In this document: one piece after another, positions 47,176 to 59,900 of the stretch
Layout of the letters: every line of letters starts with the position of its first letter
Numbering within the stretch: the first letter of the stretch is position 1
Assembly: GCA_019137255.1 (NCBI GenBank)
Contig: WPDH01000228.1
Coordinates: 186,001 to 250,000 of the forward strand
Origin: Corinectria fuckeliana
Taxonomy: Eukaryota; Ascomycota; Sordariomycetes; Hypocreales; Nectriaceae
Direction of reading: 5' to 3'
DNA length: 64,000 nt
Made by a program: the position numbers and the translations under genes
Notes under the pieces: generated by a model
What the model was told of the DNA's origin: nothing
The model's input: only the letters and a program-made list of their open reading frames with translations
The model's database searches: none

Positions 47176-48652
47176 CTACGCCCGACTTGCCACTGATGCC
47201 TGCCTTTGCGGTCCCCCCGGTAACCCAAACGTGGATGACCTCCCCGCGTTGCCAAATCCCCCAACCCCCGTTTCCGGCTCCCCAGGCGCATCCTCGCTGT
47301 CCAGCAGTCCGGGATGGCCTTCCGGGAATTTCTGGGACCCATAGCCGACGACCTGGAATATGTTTGTCCGGCCGCCGTTGGTGGCCATCTGCAATTGCTC
47401 GTGGAGCCTCGAAATTTGGTACTGGCGTTTAATCGGAGTGAATATGGGTTGGGGTAGTAGAGGTTGGGGATTCCATTGAGCAAGGGCACCCATGACCGCG
47501 GCCGTCTCCTCGTCCGAATCTATAGGCCCAGTGTTGGCCTCATCTTCATCCTCCACCGGAGCGTTGGCATCTAGAGCTGCCTCTGTTGGAGGGTTGGCGG
47601 TGGTCAGCAACGATTGTCCCAAGGAAACGCCTTTCGGCTGGTGGGATACTCACTCTGCTGCTTTGCTTGGTTCTTCTTCTGGTATGCAGCAAGCAACATG
47701 TCATATGGCAGTGATCGCCCGGCCACGGCTCGCTTGGCACCCATGCTGTGGCTCTTGCACGTCAAGGATCTCGCGCAAGGCTGGCCGTTTGCCAATATCA
47801 CACCACATTGCCGCTCAACATCAACAGGACCTGTTGTAAGCATAATTAGTAAGTGGCTGTGGCGCGTAGACACCCGAGACCTTTTCTTACCCTTCGGCTT
47901 GGGGACCTTTGCCTTGGGCTCGTCCTTCTTCTTCTTGGTCTTCGGTCCCTTCTCTGGATCGCCGTCTGCCTTCCGCTTCTTGCCCTTCTTGTCGTCATCA
48001 GGCTTCTTTCCGGCAGCCTTCTTTGCCGTCTTGCTCCCAGTAGGCTTCTTTTCGGCTGATATTCCTTCGTCGTCACTTTCCTCGTCCTTGCCCTCGCCGT
48101 TTTCCTCGTCGGCCTTCCGCGCCTCCTCTTCTCTCGCCGCCTCCTTGGCCCTTTCCCTGGCCTCGCGAGCTTCCTTCTTGCGCTGTGCCTTTTCCTTCTT
48201 CAAACGTAGACACTGCGCAATGTGCGCCTTGGCGGCTGTCTTCAGTATGCTCTTCTTGCAGTGCTTGCATTGTTGCAGATCGGGGCTGTCTTCAAGTGGT
48301 CGGCCGGTCGCGAACGTCTCGCGGGCGGTATCGTCAAGCTGGTTTACGACGGGGCCTGGCGAGGCGGCTGCCTCTGTGGGCGAGTTGCCATTCTTCTTCT
48401 TGTCATCTACCCAAGGGTCAGCACATCGATCACGCACCGCGACGCGACATGCGACTGTACCGTCAATGACACTGCCGTCTCTCCAGTTTCCAGGCTTGCT
48501 GTACTTGGGCGGGGGTTTCTTCAACTTGATGGTAGCATTCTTGGCGTCCTTCTTGGATGCGACTTTGATCGTTTGGTCGTCGCCTGGATGGTTTGCTTAG
48601 TCCGGTTCCTGCGATGCACCCTAGTGGCGATCAAGTTACCTTTGCCTGCCAT
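47176..48652 (-). CDS. SGF73: SAGA complex subunit Sgf73 (ataxin-7-like, SCA7 domain)
   Basis: Exon 1 is 13 nt (48652-48640); exons 2-4 are 48583-47891, 47830-47654 and 47582-47176; introns 56, 60 and 71 nt; 429 residues. A cysteine/histidine zinc motif [15 protein letters not shown] (about residues 84-105) matches the Sgf73 N-terminal finger that anchors the deubiquitinase module. A Lys/Glu-rich linker follows. The SCA7 domain (about 236-294) is encoded by exon 3: [21 protein letters not shown] and [21 protein letters not shown], including the atypical zinc site. In yeast Sgf73 ties the Ubp8 H2B-deubiquitinating module to SAGA. The C-terminal part is loosely conserved. The small first exon is supported by the MAGKGDDQTIK junction and consensus splice sites. 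Confidence 0.9.
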
Positions 48653-49393
48653 CGTGCCAGTGGGGAGCTGCGACTGGAAGCCAGTCGTCGGAGGGTATCT
48701 GCGTTCGGCTTGGGGGAGGCTACGTCGTGACGACGATAGTGATGACGATTATCGGGTGGATGGCGGATGAGGTTGCGATAAGGCTTAGGTTGACGTGGTT
48801 GATGTTGTCGTAGCCTTGCGGATGCGGCTGCAGGTGCACGTGCTAGCTTATCGGCCGAGGACAACATTTCTCCGAAACCGGGTCAAGGTTCCATGACGCG
48901 GGGGCACCACAGATGCGACAAGCACACAACTTCGTATAAGTTTCAAGGTCTTTGCCAACTGACATAAAACACATTCTCGGAGGAACATCTCTCCATCCCC
49001 ATGCATACGGGACTGTATTGTGCCTTCCTCAACTTGTTGAGTTAGTCGCTTCGTTGTGCTAGCCCCATTATCTACCTACATAAATACATGCCGCGGCAAA
49101 GGCAATGAGGACAATCACAACCAGAAACCATGTTTGGGTGTGAGACAGGGTCCCTCAAAGGTTCGTATCGTCATTCAAAATACATGTCCCAATCCCAATC
49201 CAAATCACCAGCAACACCAACCAACCGTGGGTACAGTATTTGCGAACCCCTGACTCCCTGGCACCAAATTGCGCCGGAATCAATACGGCACCCAATTGCC
49301 CATGAACCCAATCAACCAAGTAATGCGCCCTATTCGACCATACACACCAATTCAACGCCTGACCCACCGAGTGTCTCCAACTCAAAGCCTAAT
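48653..49393. other. Intergenic region, SGF73 promoter / Zn2Cys6 3' flank
   Basis: 741 bp. C/A-rich short repeats (CCCAATCCCAATCC-like) at about 49180-49220. No gene seen. Confidence 0.6.
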
Positions 49394-51331
49394 TTACCCA
49401 TTATATGTTAGTATTCCGTCTGCCTTTGCCCTTAGAAGAGCGTCTTTGTGCGCTCTCATCGCCTCCATCATAGATTTGGTATGGAGCATTCCTAAATCGC
49501 TCCATATACACTCCATCACCCCATAAACCCAGTCCCAGTACCTCACGGGAACACCAGGGGCACAGGCTGCCAGCTTGATTTGGAACAGAACGATTGGGAT
49601 GCCGGCTGAGCCAGACCCTGCTCCGCCAGGTTTGTCCACTGGCACTGTAGATCTGTCATCGAGAAGAGGATGACGCCAGTGGCTTGGTGTGCTCACGAGG
49701 ACGTCCCGAGCCATCATCCGAATGATGTCGAGCCGACGGTCGTGCTCAGTTGCCGATATCAACGGCAGGCTAGACAGCGGGTTGTTACTGACGAAGTCTA
49801 CGATTGCCTGGTTGGTAAGAATTCGGGCCCAGCGATAGTGACCCCACATGCGAGCTGCCCACATGTCATAGTAGATATGATACTGGCCCTCGAAGATGGC
49901 AGCAGGAGGGATGCCAATCGCCTTCACCGTACGATAAAGCCAAATGCCCCCAAGCCTCCGCTCCCACTCGACGAACTCATGATCTAAATCATGGAGCTGC
50001 TGCAATATAGAAGTCGTGTTAGGCCGGCCATCGCTGAGGGCGTGAGTGTGGATGTAAGCCGATATTTCGATAAAACGGGCTATTAGAAGTCCCAGACTAG
50101 TGGCAGGGCGATCCTCTGGATCCAGGAGAGAGCTGCTAAAGGCCGCCCATTCGTAAAACGGCTCCGGGAGCGGAGTATTTGATATGCATGCTGGAATAAA
50201 CTGTTAAACAGCTAGTTAGCCGCAGCCCACACACATCGACACCCGAGAATCGAGGGTGGCCTACCAACGAAAAGCACATCTGTACCATAGCGCGGACGCC
50301 TCCGAAAGCTGCCTTGGGCATGGGACACCAGCGTCGCAGGAGGGCAACACCCCCCATGACGTGTGCATGAACATGTGCGATGCCCTGGTGGGTGCCTTTG
50401 ACTAACTACTCGACATGTCAGAAACAAAGCATAGGATGGGGACAGCCCACGGAGCGCACTCACCTCGAACATGGCAAGCATCACCACACCTCGCATCGTG
50501 ACCTCGAAAGACGGGGTAACCGGCGTCCGAATGACCTGACCAGTCCGGCGCAGAGCCTGGCCGTACTTTTGGCGGGCTGTTGTCATTAGGTTTCGATCAC
50601 TCCTGAGGTTGGACAGACTAGCGAGGCCGACGGCTGTCATCACGTCCTGCAATGAAGGATCCCATAACCACTCGCTCGAAACGAGATCGCCGGCCGTCCT
50701 TGGCTCATCGGGGTGGCCGATAAGGTACCGGTTGATATAGAACTGGACGCCCTGCTCTTCGAGACTGGGATCGACTGGACTGGGTAGCCGTGTGGGCCAT
50801 ATAACAGCAGAAGGTAGCGCGATAGCGGATGAGGGTTGAGATGAGGACAGCTTGGACGAGGCGGGGGACGGAAGTGTCGGAGACACAGGTTGGTGAGTTG
50901 TCACAGCCAAGGGCGAAGTCGACCAAGGAATTGCGGACGACGAGGACGAGGACGAGGAAGTGGAGGGAGTAGAGGATGTGGAAGAAGCTGAAGAAGCTGA
51001 GGAAGCGACAGATCTAGATGCAGTATGAGGTTGAGTGGTGTCAGGGGGCGTGTCACCAACACCCCACTGAGCATGTGCTTTCTGAATAACCTTGCTACTC
51101 TCGTCGCGAAACATGAGTGACAACTGGTCGCGGTAGCCAGGGCACTTCTTGCCGACCCGGATGCACTGGGAGCAGTCGGGTCTGATCTTGTCGCACTATG
51201 TATGTCGGGGTTGGTGAGCAAGAGCAGGAGGTTTAGGATGTCCGAGAGAGACGCAGGCGAGACGGACATACCTTGATGCGACGGGTGCGACAGCTTTGAC
51301 AGCCCTGTGAGGCTTTGCCACAGTATACCAT
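49394..51331 (-). CDS. Zn2Cys6 (fungal-type) transcription factor
   Basis: Exons 51331-51272, 51195-50464, 50405-50265 and 50200-49394; introns 76, 58 and 64 nt; 579 residues. The binuclear zinc cluster is Cys11-x2-Cys14-x6-Cys21-x6-Cys28-x2-Cys31-x6-Cys38, split by intron 1 after the sixth residue of the first spacer. It is followed by CPGYRDQLSLMFRDES, typical of regulators with the DUF3468-type middle region. A Ser-rich run and PSPVDPSLEEQGVQFYINRYLIG, MLAMFELVKGTHQGIAHVHAH and AHVMGGVALL follow. The acceptor of intron 2 at 50406 is chosen because the one four bases downstream breaks the frame. The 5' leader holds a GGTTCCT tandem repeat (51344-51373). No metabolic cluster adjoins it, so its target genes cannot be inferred. 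Confidence 0.88.
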
Positions 51332-51343
51332 GATGAGCAGAGG

Positions 51344-51373
51344 TCCTAGTTCCTGGTTCCTGGTTCCTGGTTC
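51344..51373. repeat. 7-bp GGTTCCT tandem repeat in a gene leader
   Basis: About three and a half units, 13 bp upstream of the Zn2Cys6 start codon, so probably in the 5' UTR. Confidence 0.8.
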
Positions 51374-52711
51374 TAAAAAACGTCGGTCGATGTGACGATG
51401 CGGCAGCGCTGGGGTGAAGAAGGGGTGAGGCCGATTGGAGGTAGTCGCTGTTGGCTTGCGCCCGGCTCACCAAGGTGGCGCGGAAACGGACAAATGAGGC
51501 AGGTAGAGACTGGGATATCGATGCGGTAACGCTGAGCCCATCACGAGAAAAGACGCGAGCCAGTTCGCGCCGAGATCCTAGTAGAAGTGGTTCGTCGTGG
51601 CTGCTATCACCTCGGCCGGTCACTCAGTGACGACTCTTCCTCGTGCTCTATCCCAAAATCTCCGACCCGAGACGTGGAGGGAAGGCTGCCGGGTACTCAA
51701 TGTCCAAAGAGTTTCCTCGTCTCCCGTCGGCTCTTGTCCGTAGGCGAATAAAAAACAATGTCGTTCCCCGGGCTGGGTAGTTGCTTGGAATCGGCCCGTT
51801 ACGTCGGCCTCGAGACCCAGACCTAGAAGACGGGGAGGGTATGCGGCAGATGGAGGATTGAGTCAGCAGCAGTCAAGGGCCGGTGGAATGTGCACCGTCA
51901 AGGTGAGCTTTGAGAGTGACGGGCCGGAAATGATGAGTGAGAGTGTATCCGCAAGCCGGTGTCAAGCTGAAGCTGATGGGGAAGCTCAAAACAATGGAAC
52001 CCTGCGAGAGGTTACCAGAGCGCTAGGAGAGTGAAAACCCGGGAATCCGGGAGCTTGGGACACTATTATAGGACGGACGACTTTGGGAGGGAGGGGATAG
52101 TCGCAAAGACAATGGCAATCAGAGGTGAGAGGACGGCCCTACATGTCGTAAGGCGGGCAGGCAAATACTCGTACAGTACGAAGACGAAGTAGGTACCTAG
52201 GTAGGTATCTTAGGCTACCTTGGTAAACTCAGCTCAGCTGCCCCCTATGTAACAGCACGGCACAGCTCAACGCAGCGCAGACAAGCGCCGGGAGGCTATG
52301 GAGTAGGTACGAATACTGAGGAGCTGTTGAATCGAAAAGCAAATCCTCGATAAAGGCCGTGTCGCCCCAGTCGTCGGCCGTCCATGAATGTGGATTGTGT
52401 GGATGATGTGTGGATGTTGAAGTGGATGGGGACCAGGGCAGGTGCAATCGAGGTGGAGAGTTGCTCGGACGTTCAGCGGACCCGGTGCTGTCGCAGCTAC
52501 AATCCAGGCGCGCACTTGCTGTACGAAACACGCCGCAAGCCTCCATCTCCAGGGCATCCCGTCTGCTCCAATAACAACAGAGTGCTCTGTAGACTTATGT
52601 AGTAGCGCGGCGTAGCCTCTAGCTTTCTCACTTTCATTTGCACTTAGGTTGGCGGTGAAGTCAGGAGGAACCGGTCAAGGAACTTGAAGCTAAGTACCAA
52701 GGTAATTACCC

Positions 52712-52752
52712 AACTAGGTAGGTACCTAGGTAGGTAGGTAGGTAGGTAGGTG
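52712..52752. repeat. GTAG tandem run around CCTAGG
   Basis: TAGGTAGGTACCTAGGTAGG continued by four further GTAG units, the longest copy of the dispersed motif. Confidence 0.85.
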
Positions 52753-54851
52753 GCCAGGCAATCGGAAACACCCTCATCTTGTATATATCTCGCCCGTGAT
52801 AGATTGATATTCACCGTTGTGTGGGAGCGGGACCCGGAGACCTGCCGTAGCCTTGTGGCTGGCGCCCCGACACGCGCCCCGGAGACTTGAGACTCATTAG
52901 GGACCAGTAATATATGTACCTACCCTGTAACTTCCATGCCAAGCACATATGTACGTAGGATCCGCGGATCCCACGGGAGAGCTCCTATTCGCACAACGGG
53001 GCGTAGATGGGTGTCTAGACAGGGTCAGCCCGGTCACAAGCCACAGACAAGACGAAAAAGAAAGCGTTGAGAGAAGAGGAGGAAGGCTAAAGAGGAGCGA
53101 GTCTGTCCATCTGTCTGCTTGTCTGCCTAGGGCGGCAAAGAGGACGACGACGACATCGAGGAAGTGGAGGTGAAGAACCCGGAGTGGTGGGAGGTGGATG
53201 ACCAACAAGGTTATACGAGGTGGAGTGGGACTATTGAATCCCGAGGCGGACAAGAGAAAGAACGTCAAAACGGAAACAGAATGAAAGTCGCAGACCGTCT
53301 GTCATCCATCATCACAGCAGGGAGCAAGGCAAACAGGGAGCAAAGGGTAAGGATCCATTGGTTGGCTCATTAATTCGTCACATCGTGGCATCGTGCAGGT
53401 CTCAGGCGAATCGAGTTCCTTTTTGCTTTCCGGTAAATTGTACATACATGAGTTGGAGACACAGACTTTAGTCTGATCCCTGCGGCGGCCCATCTAATTT
53501 AACCAATACGGATAAAATTAAGTTACTCAGTGAGATAGGTACGAAGTACATGTGCCTGCCTCATTCATCATGACCAAGACAACACGGGGCCCCGAAGTCT
53601 TCTTGGTCGTCCTACTGTTAGCTTGTCTATCTGGCAAGTTGGGAAGAAGAAGGCGGATTTGTACAAGACGCCATCGTTAGTCCCCCCAATCCCCCAGCCC
53701 AACATCGGGGTGACAACAATACCGGCATTCGGCACCTTTCACACCACAGATCACTGATGGATGTCACGCCTGCGGAGCCATGCAGGGTCCGAAACATCCC
53801 ACCCTCGTCTCCTTCAGCCCTCCGAACCATTCTTTGATCCCCGACTCGGCCGAAGCACTACCCACGCCGGAGGCATGAATGGGCCCTCACATCTCCATCA
53901 TTAAAAGGATTGGGGCTCTTGTGCCACAGGCAAATAATTGCCCCTCACGCTCTCACACGCCACATGCATGAACAAAGATGGAAAACCCCGAGAGCTGTCG
54001 GGGCGGAAATTCTATCCGAACTACTAATATGTAATGCCAACATCCACGTATTTCATGCATGTATGAAACTCGTGTAACAAGGGGAAAGCCTGGCTCTCAC
54101 GTGTTTCCTTACGGCACTGCCGCCATGGCGTCAGTTGATGTCGAAAGTCGCAGGGTCAAATTTTGCGGGGGATCACCAGGTTTGCATTTGCACCCCTCGT
54201 CGATGACGTAGTTCATCCACCCGATCCCGCCAGCTTTGAGATCTTCCGTCCATGGAAGTAAGCGTCCACCGTCCACCGTCCAACTGGTTCACAAGCCACT
54301 CAACCAACTACCACAACTTGTCCCTCCAAGGTACTACATAGTACTGTCAGTACTGTGTCGTACCTAGCTGAAGGGCGAAGCCACCTGCGTGTGGCTTGCT
54401 TTATTGTCCCCGACTGGCACAAACGTCATAAGCTACATCATCCATCCAACCGCGGGTCCTAGAATCAAGATGTCCTCGCCGCAACCTGACCAACCAACGC
54501 CAAGGTTATGCCTACACGGGCTCTTCAGGCCCGATTGACTAGGTAGGTCGTCGTCATCGTTGTCTGACCGGTCCATGTACATACTTAACAGGTACAGCAC
54601 TAGTGTTCGTACAGCCTTACGTGCCTTCCCGCCCACTACTGTGCTGTGCCTAGTAAATAGGTAGGCGAGAGCACCTAGAGCAGATAATACCACAGCACTG
54701 TAGGTACTTGATGCATCAACGGAATACGCCGAATGTTTGCGCACACCATCAAGCACAAATTGACGACGTCAGCGCCGTTGGGCAATTCACTGATCGTCAC
54801 ACTTGCAGTTGAAAGATGCCGTATTGCCGGCCTTTCCCAGATACGCCCTTG

Positions 54852-54859
54852 TATTTAAG
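54852..54859 (+). promoter_or_regulatory. Possible TATA-like box
   Basis: TATTTAAG, 158 bp upstream of the LEA-like start codon. Position fits a core promoter with a leader of about 120 bp; weak evidence. Confidence 0.35.
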
Positions 54860-55016
54860 TCTTTCCATCCCGTCTGCACCTGCTCTGCACCGGCACACCT
54901 ACTTCAACCTTATCCATCCATCGCACCAACTTGATCAGATCAAGCATAAGAAATCGCAATACTTCCCATCTCCAGCTTGTTCCAGCCACCAACCTTCCAC
55001 CCAATAACTACTCAGT

Positions 55017-56033
55017 ATGGAGACTATCAACAGCGTTGCAGCCGCGGCCGCCAAGGCCGTCTGGGGAGACGATACTGCCAACAAAGAGCCCGTGTCTGGC
55101 GTAAAGGGCAACGTCTCTGAGGGCGAGCCCTACGACGCCGGAAACCTGGGTAAGCTTTTCCCTCGCAACCTCATTTCGGTGTCCGTCGATCTTTATTTAA
55201 CTGTTTCGTACAGCCACGCCCCAGCAGGAGAGGCTAGAGCAGTCTTTCCCGGGCGGCCAGTCTGAGACGTCTGCTGCTTCAGATAACCGTGAGACGACGG
55301 CACTCCCTCAGCACTCCGAGTCGTCCTCAATTCCCCACCGCGGGACGACCACAACCTCGCAAAACTTCGAGAACACCTCAGTTCCCCAATCCGTCCGACA
55401 AGACACGACCTCTGCCCAGATCGACACTCGCGACCCCGAGAAGATCCCCGAGAACGCCTCCAAGCTGCACGACGTCGACACAACCACCCCTGGCCCCTCT
55501 AGCAAGTTCAGTGACCGTCTTGAAATTCACGACTCTAGGCCTTCCGAGGGCTTAGACTCGCGCCCCCTCGAAGGCGGCACCATCAAGCGTGATGATGGAG
55601 GTGGCAACCTTGGCAAGGTCGCAACTTCGAACCCTCCCGAGTCGAAGTCACTAGAGTCCAAAGTCCCAGAATCCGAGGTTCCACACTCTAAGATTCCCGA
55701 GACGAAGGCTTTAGGATCCACTCCCCAGAAGAATGAGTCTGAATCCGAAGGCACTGGTCAGGAGTATGTTAAAACATCTGGCTTTGCTGCCGATGGCGGG
55801 GATTTTGATGCCACAAAGCCTGGCGCCGGACGTGAAGCTGATCGTACGTTATGCCACGGCCTGTTTTTCAGATGCTCAAATTTAGGTCAAAGATCTTGCT
55901 AACTAGTTATTTAACAGGACTTTTGGACGAAAAGGGTGTGCACCCGGATGGGGGAGACTCCTCCCACCATGGTAGTGGCAAGGACAAGCCTAGCTTGGGT
56001 GAGCGCATCAAGGCCAAGCTGCACAAACACTAA
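55017..56033 (+). CDS. Hydrophilic, LEA-like fungal stress protein (tentative)
   Basis: Exons 55017-55149, 55214-55843 and 55918-56033; introns 64 and 74 nt; 292 residues. The start METINSVAAAAAKAVWGDD, the block EPVSGVKGNVSEGEPYDAGN, and the C-terminal EYVKTSGFAADGGDFDATKP ... GREADRLLDEKGVH and GERIKAKLHKH recur in a family of abundant, highly polar fungal proteins that I recognise but cannot name firmly. It is rich in Ser, Thr, Glu, Asp, Lys and Gly with no hydrophobic core, cysteine or signal peptide, so it is probably disordered. A run of short repeats (ESKSLESKVPESEVPHSKIPETK) lies around residues 185-210. By composition it resembles late-embryogenesis/dehydrin proteins that protect against drying or heat. 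This function is an inference. The leader and TATA-like box suggest a strong promoter. Confidence 0.75.
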
Positions 56034-56978
56034 ATGGGCGCCTTGATGTTTTGTCCTCCGTCTTCTCTCGTGTGTTGTCGCTTATTCATGTTCAATAAGC
56101 AAGCAGGAAAGGTTTTGCGTGGAGTTATAATACTACCCGAGGCATGACCTATTTCATAGTAAAACAGTCCGTTAAACTCACCATCTTGTCCCTTGACACT
56201 TCATCACCTTGTCCACGGTCCCAACGAGTAAGCCACCTGAACTTCAGTACACGTTTTGTATGCATAAGACACGTCAAGTTAAAACACAGGTGATTGCGAC
56301 GGTCAAGATACTGGAAACTAGTATCAGACACCAGTTTGGCATTGCGCCCGTTCAGCCTTGACATGGACTATTTCTTCTATAACTAGATTTTGTCGCTGGT
56401 ATATATATCCATCCATATTTCAGCTCCTTCATGGTCTCACAGGTATATCCAGTTCACTGTCCAACTTCTTCTGCTGTGCCTCAACGATGCATACCTTGGC
56501 GTACGACTAGCACCACATCCATATGCCCACTGAATCCACAATGAGGGTCATCTTTCGCTTGGGACATCGAACGTTTCAAGTCCATCAGTCTGCAAACACA
56601 TCCCGCGCACAACCATTTGCTTCTGGCTGTCAGGGGCTCGAGACCATCCTTAGCTGGTCCCTAATCAGCTCTTGACGAACTGGCTAGCAATTGTATCTCG
56701 TCACGCTCCCTGCCCTGCTTGGCAAGGATCTTGGGGCCGCCTTTAGCATTTTGTATCCGCAGAGCTGCATTGTGTCGCTGACTGTGACAGAGCACTCTGC
56801 TCATAGGTATTCACTACGGCAGCACGCAGCGTGCACCGCACCGCGACGATTCCACATAATCGCCAGCTGTCATTCGAGCCGCGAAGATCGAATAACTGCT
56901 AATTCCTGGCAAAAACTTTCGTCCAATCCATTTCTGCGGCTGCATAATGTCTCGAACAGTGAGTGATAACGTGGTTGC
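56034..56978. other. Convergent intergenic region, LEA-like / CDC25
   Basis: 0.95 kb. AT-rich 3' flank; small frames are unconvincing. The terminal exon of CDC25 lies just right of it. Confidence 0.6.
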
Positions 56979-59900
56979 TTATAGGAAACCTGATTCGGCC
57001 AGAACCCTGCGTGTTGAGAATGACTAGTAAGCATGTTTCTTCTTCCGTCTTTATATCGACCAAAAGCCCAAGGTTGCAACGGGTCTCGGTTTGTTATCTT
57101 CAAAGATGATCTCTCAGTGCCACGCTACCGCGCCGCCGTATGATGAGGGTAGACTTCGCAACTCTACGTACCTCACAATCTTCTCATCCTCCCGCTCGCG
57201 AGGTTCAATTTGCAAGCTCTTGTCATACATCTCGTGCACATCACCGGCCGCTTGCATATTACTTAATATGTAGTCTTGCAACTCGGGAACTGGCTGCAAT
57301 GAATATCCCACGTTCTGGTACTGCTGGATGTCACGGATAACCTCCGCGGTCTTGGCTCTCTTGGCGAAGTTGATGAGGTTGGTCTTCTTGATAATGGAGG
57401 GAATTCCATCCTCGATGAAGGTAAGGTCAGTCAAGTAGACGCCTTGAGCTATAGTTAGAATGGTAGACCATGGGGCTGGGGAGGTGGTTGTTGATTCATA
57501 CCAAAAAAAGGGATACACGGCGGGTTGGCAGCATGGAGGGCTTCTCGATACTCGCCAAAGTTTTTGGTGCTGGCCATGACTCTTCGCATCGACTCCAATA
57601 CGGTCTGCGTACGTTGGGGCACTTGGTCCCACGTTCGCTTGAGTCGGGCGATGGGCGCCGTACCTAGCGCCGAGATGATCGAGGTTAGCGTTGAGAAGTT
57701 GTTAAGAGCGCGGCATCTCTGTTCTTCATGTTAGCAACCGTTTCATGGAACCCGCAAACCCGCTTAGGTCAACTTACGTCGGCAACGGAAACGAAGTGTT
57801 TGATTACAACCACGCGTTTCTTCACATCCATCTGGGCTAGGATCATCTCCGCAACCCAATTGGTCATTTGATTTGAGTGAAGAATGAGTGCCTTGACGTT
57901 AGGGGCGAGATCGGGTTCGCCCTCGATGATCTTCTTCTGCCACGTCTTGTTTAGGCATTCCGTAGCCTTGATCTTGCCGTACAGTCGAGACTCGATGATG
58001 GTGAGCTGTCTTGCGAATTCGGTTACATCAATATCCAGGAACTTGAGCTTTTTCATGTTCTTGGGCATGATGGGCGTCGGGGTGTTCTGGTTGACTGTCT
58101 GGATCATTCTGCGAGCGCCTGCCTCCTTTCCGCTGAGCCTTTGGTCCAGGACTGCCATCAGAGGCGCGGATCCGGGCGTCTCAGTCGACTTGACGGTGTC
58201 CCGAGCAAAGGTGTATACATCGCGGATAAGCTGTTTCGACTCCTCGTTGTACTCCTCCATCCAGAAATTGTCGAACCAACTCTTAAGAATATTGACGACT
58301 CGGAAGCGGATTAGTTTTTGCTTTCGGTCTCTCCACATGTCGAAATCTGACTGGGTGAGGCCTTCGGGGGGCTGTATTCCAAATCGCTTGACAAGGAGCT
58401 CAAATAGCTCACGGGCGGAGGTGAACGAACGGTAGGTCAAGAGGAAAGTGTTGTTGAAACTTGAGTCAAGCTTGTCGTGACGAGTGAGCTGCTCTACCAG
58501 AGCAAGGAGGGAACCTCCCTTGACGGTGGGCTTTACTGTCTTGGCGTCCCAAGACACGTCGTTGTCAAAGTCGAGGCGCAGAAAATCGGGGGTGTCTTCG
58601 ACAGGCGGGAGGCCAGCCTGGGGCGAGGGATCCTCGCCAAAAATCTTCTTTACCTTAGAATAGTCGCCCTTCCTGAAGTTGCCAGGAGGTGGATCTCCCT
58701 CACTGAAAGACTGTGTTGTAATCAGTGGCGGTCGTGCTGGCGTGGTCCTTGACTCAGTCCGTTGGTGTGGCCGGTCGTAAGGCATCGTCTCCCCTCTCTG
58801 TAATTGAATTCTTGGAAACTGTTCCTCGCGGGGCCTCAACTCCATTTGATGCTGCTGCAGGTTAATTTGGACTTGTTCTGAAAGAAGTTGCAAGGAGAAA
58901 TTGATCTGGGAAGAATTGGTCTCGAGCGCTCGTGCACATTGACGAACATATTCAAGGCGGTTCTCCAAGGCCTCTCCACGAACTTCCGCCCACTCATCGG
59001 CCAAGGGACCGGCAACGGCTTGGCAGCCTAGAAGCAGGTCGGACACGTTGTCATAAAGGCTCTGCTTATTTGTGCCGAAATCCGCAAGCTGAGGAGTCTG
59101 GAAGCTATTGCCCAGTGAGGACAAGTCGATGGATTCGATCATGGCAATCCAGGGCTTAAATGTCTCCAGCACCTTTCCTCCAGCGAAGCAAACGTTGTTA
59201 CCAATCATTTCATGTCGATAAGGTGTGACAATCTTGTCTGGCGTGATGAGGTTCTTGTCAAGCTCTCGGATGCTTGACACGAGAATTCGTTTCTGTTCGT
59301 CCAGCCGCTCTAACAATCTGTTGTCAAGGATGGCAATAGGATCCACTACTCCCTCCTCATCTTCGAGAAAGTTAGCCGTGATTGGATCACGAGGGCCCAG
59401 ACCGTTGTTCTGCCAGCTTCCGCCAGTGGTGCTGCCGATAACGAAACCGGGGAAAAGGCGAGGGATCTCTTCGCCGCGCTGTTGCCGAGCAACTTCGACA
59501 TAACTGAACACGCCCAGGAGGACTCCGTCGGCCTCCTGCAAGCATTTTTGTATTGACTCCGCATTAGGCCAATCTGCTGCAGCAATGTGAGAGGAGATGA
59601 CTAGCTTCGAGAACTTGGACATCATATCTCGAAAGTGCGGATAGAGCGCCTTGTTGGTAGAGATTATGGATGGCTGGCCAGAGTGGTTGTCTGTCGTGCC
59701 AGAACCAGCAGCAAGAAGTAGTCGGAGATGATCAGAGATGTCTTCGGCCCTTGCGACATATTCGGAGCGGCTATTGTTTGTTATCGCCTCGCGGTATCGA
59801 TCAATGGCACGTTTCATATTGGAGACGAGCAAGCTCCAGCTGAGAGAAGGAGTAGAGCCATCGTCAAAGAAACTTCGAGGGACTGTGGCTGTGGTTGGGA

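Larger units (their letters stand above)
51332..55016. other. 3.7 kb gene-poor divergent intergenic region
   Basis: Upstream of the Zn2Cys6 gene (minus) and the LEA-like gene (plus). It has CCTAGG/GTAG repeats at 52191-52212 and 52712-52752 and several short frames (for example 52949-53173, 54433-54756) that I do not believe encode proteins. Long leaders, regulatory DNA or noncoding RNAs are possible. Confidence 0.5.

Noticed and set aside
47614..48600. 328-codon plus-strand frame opposite SGF73
   Set aside because: Antisense of the Lys-rich linker gives Phe/Leu/Ser-rich pseudo-membrane sequence; the minus strand has the clear SCA7 domain and splice sites.
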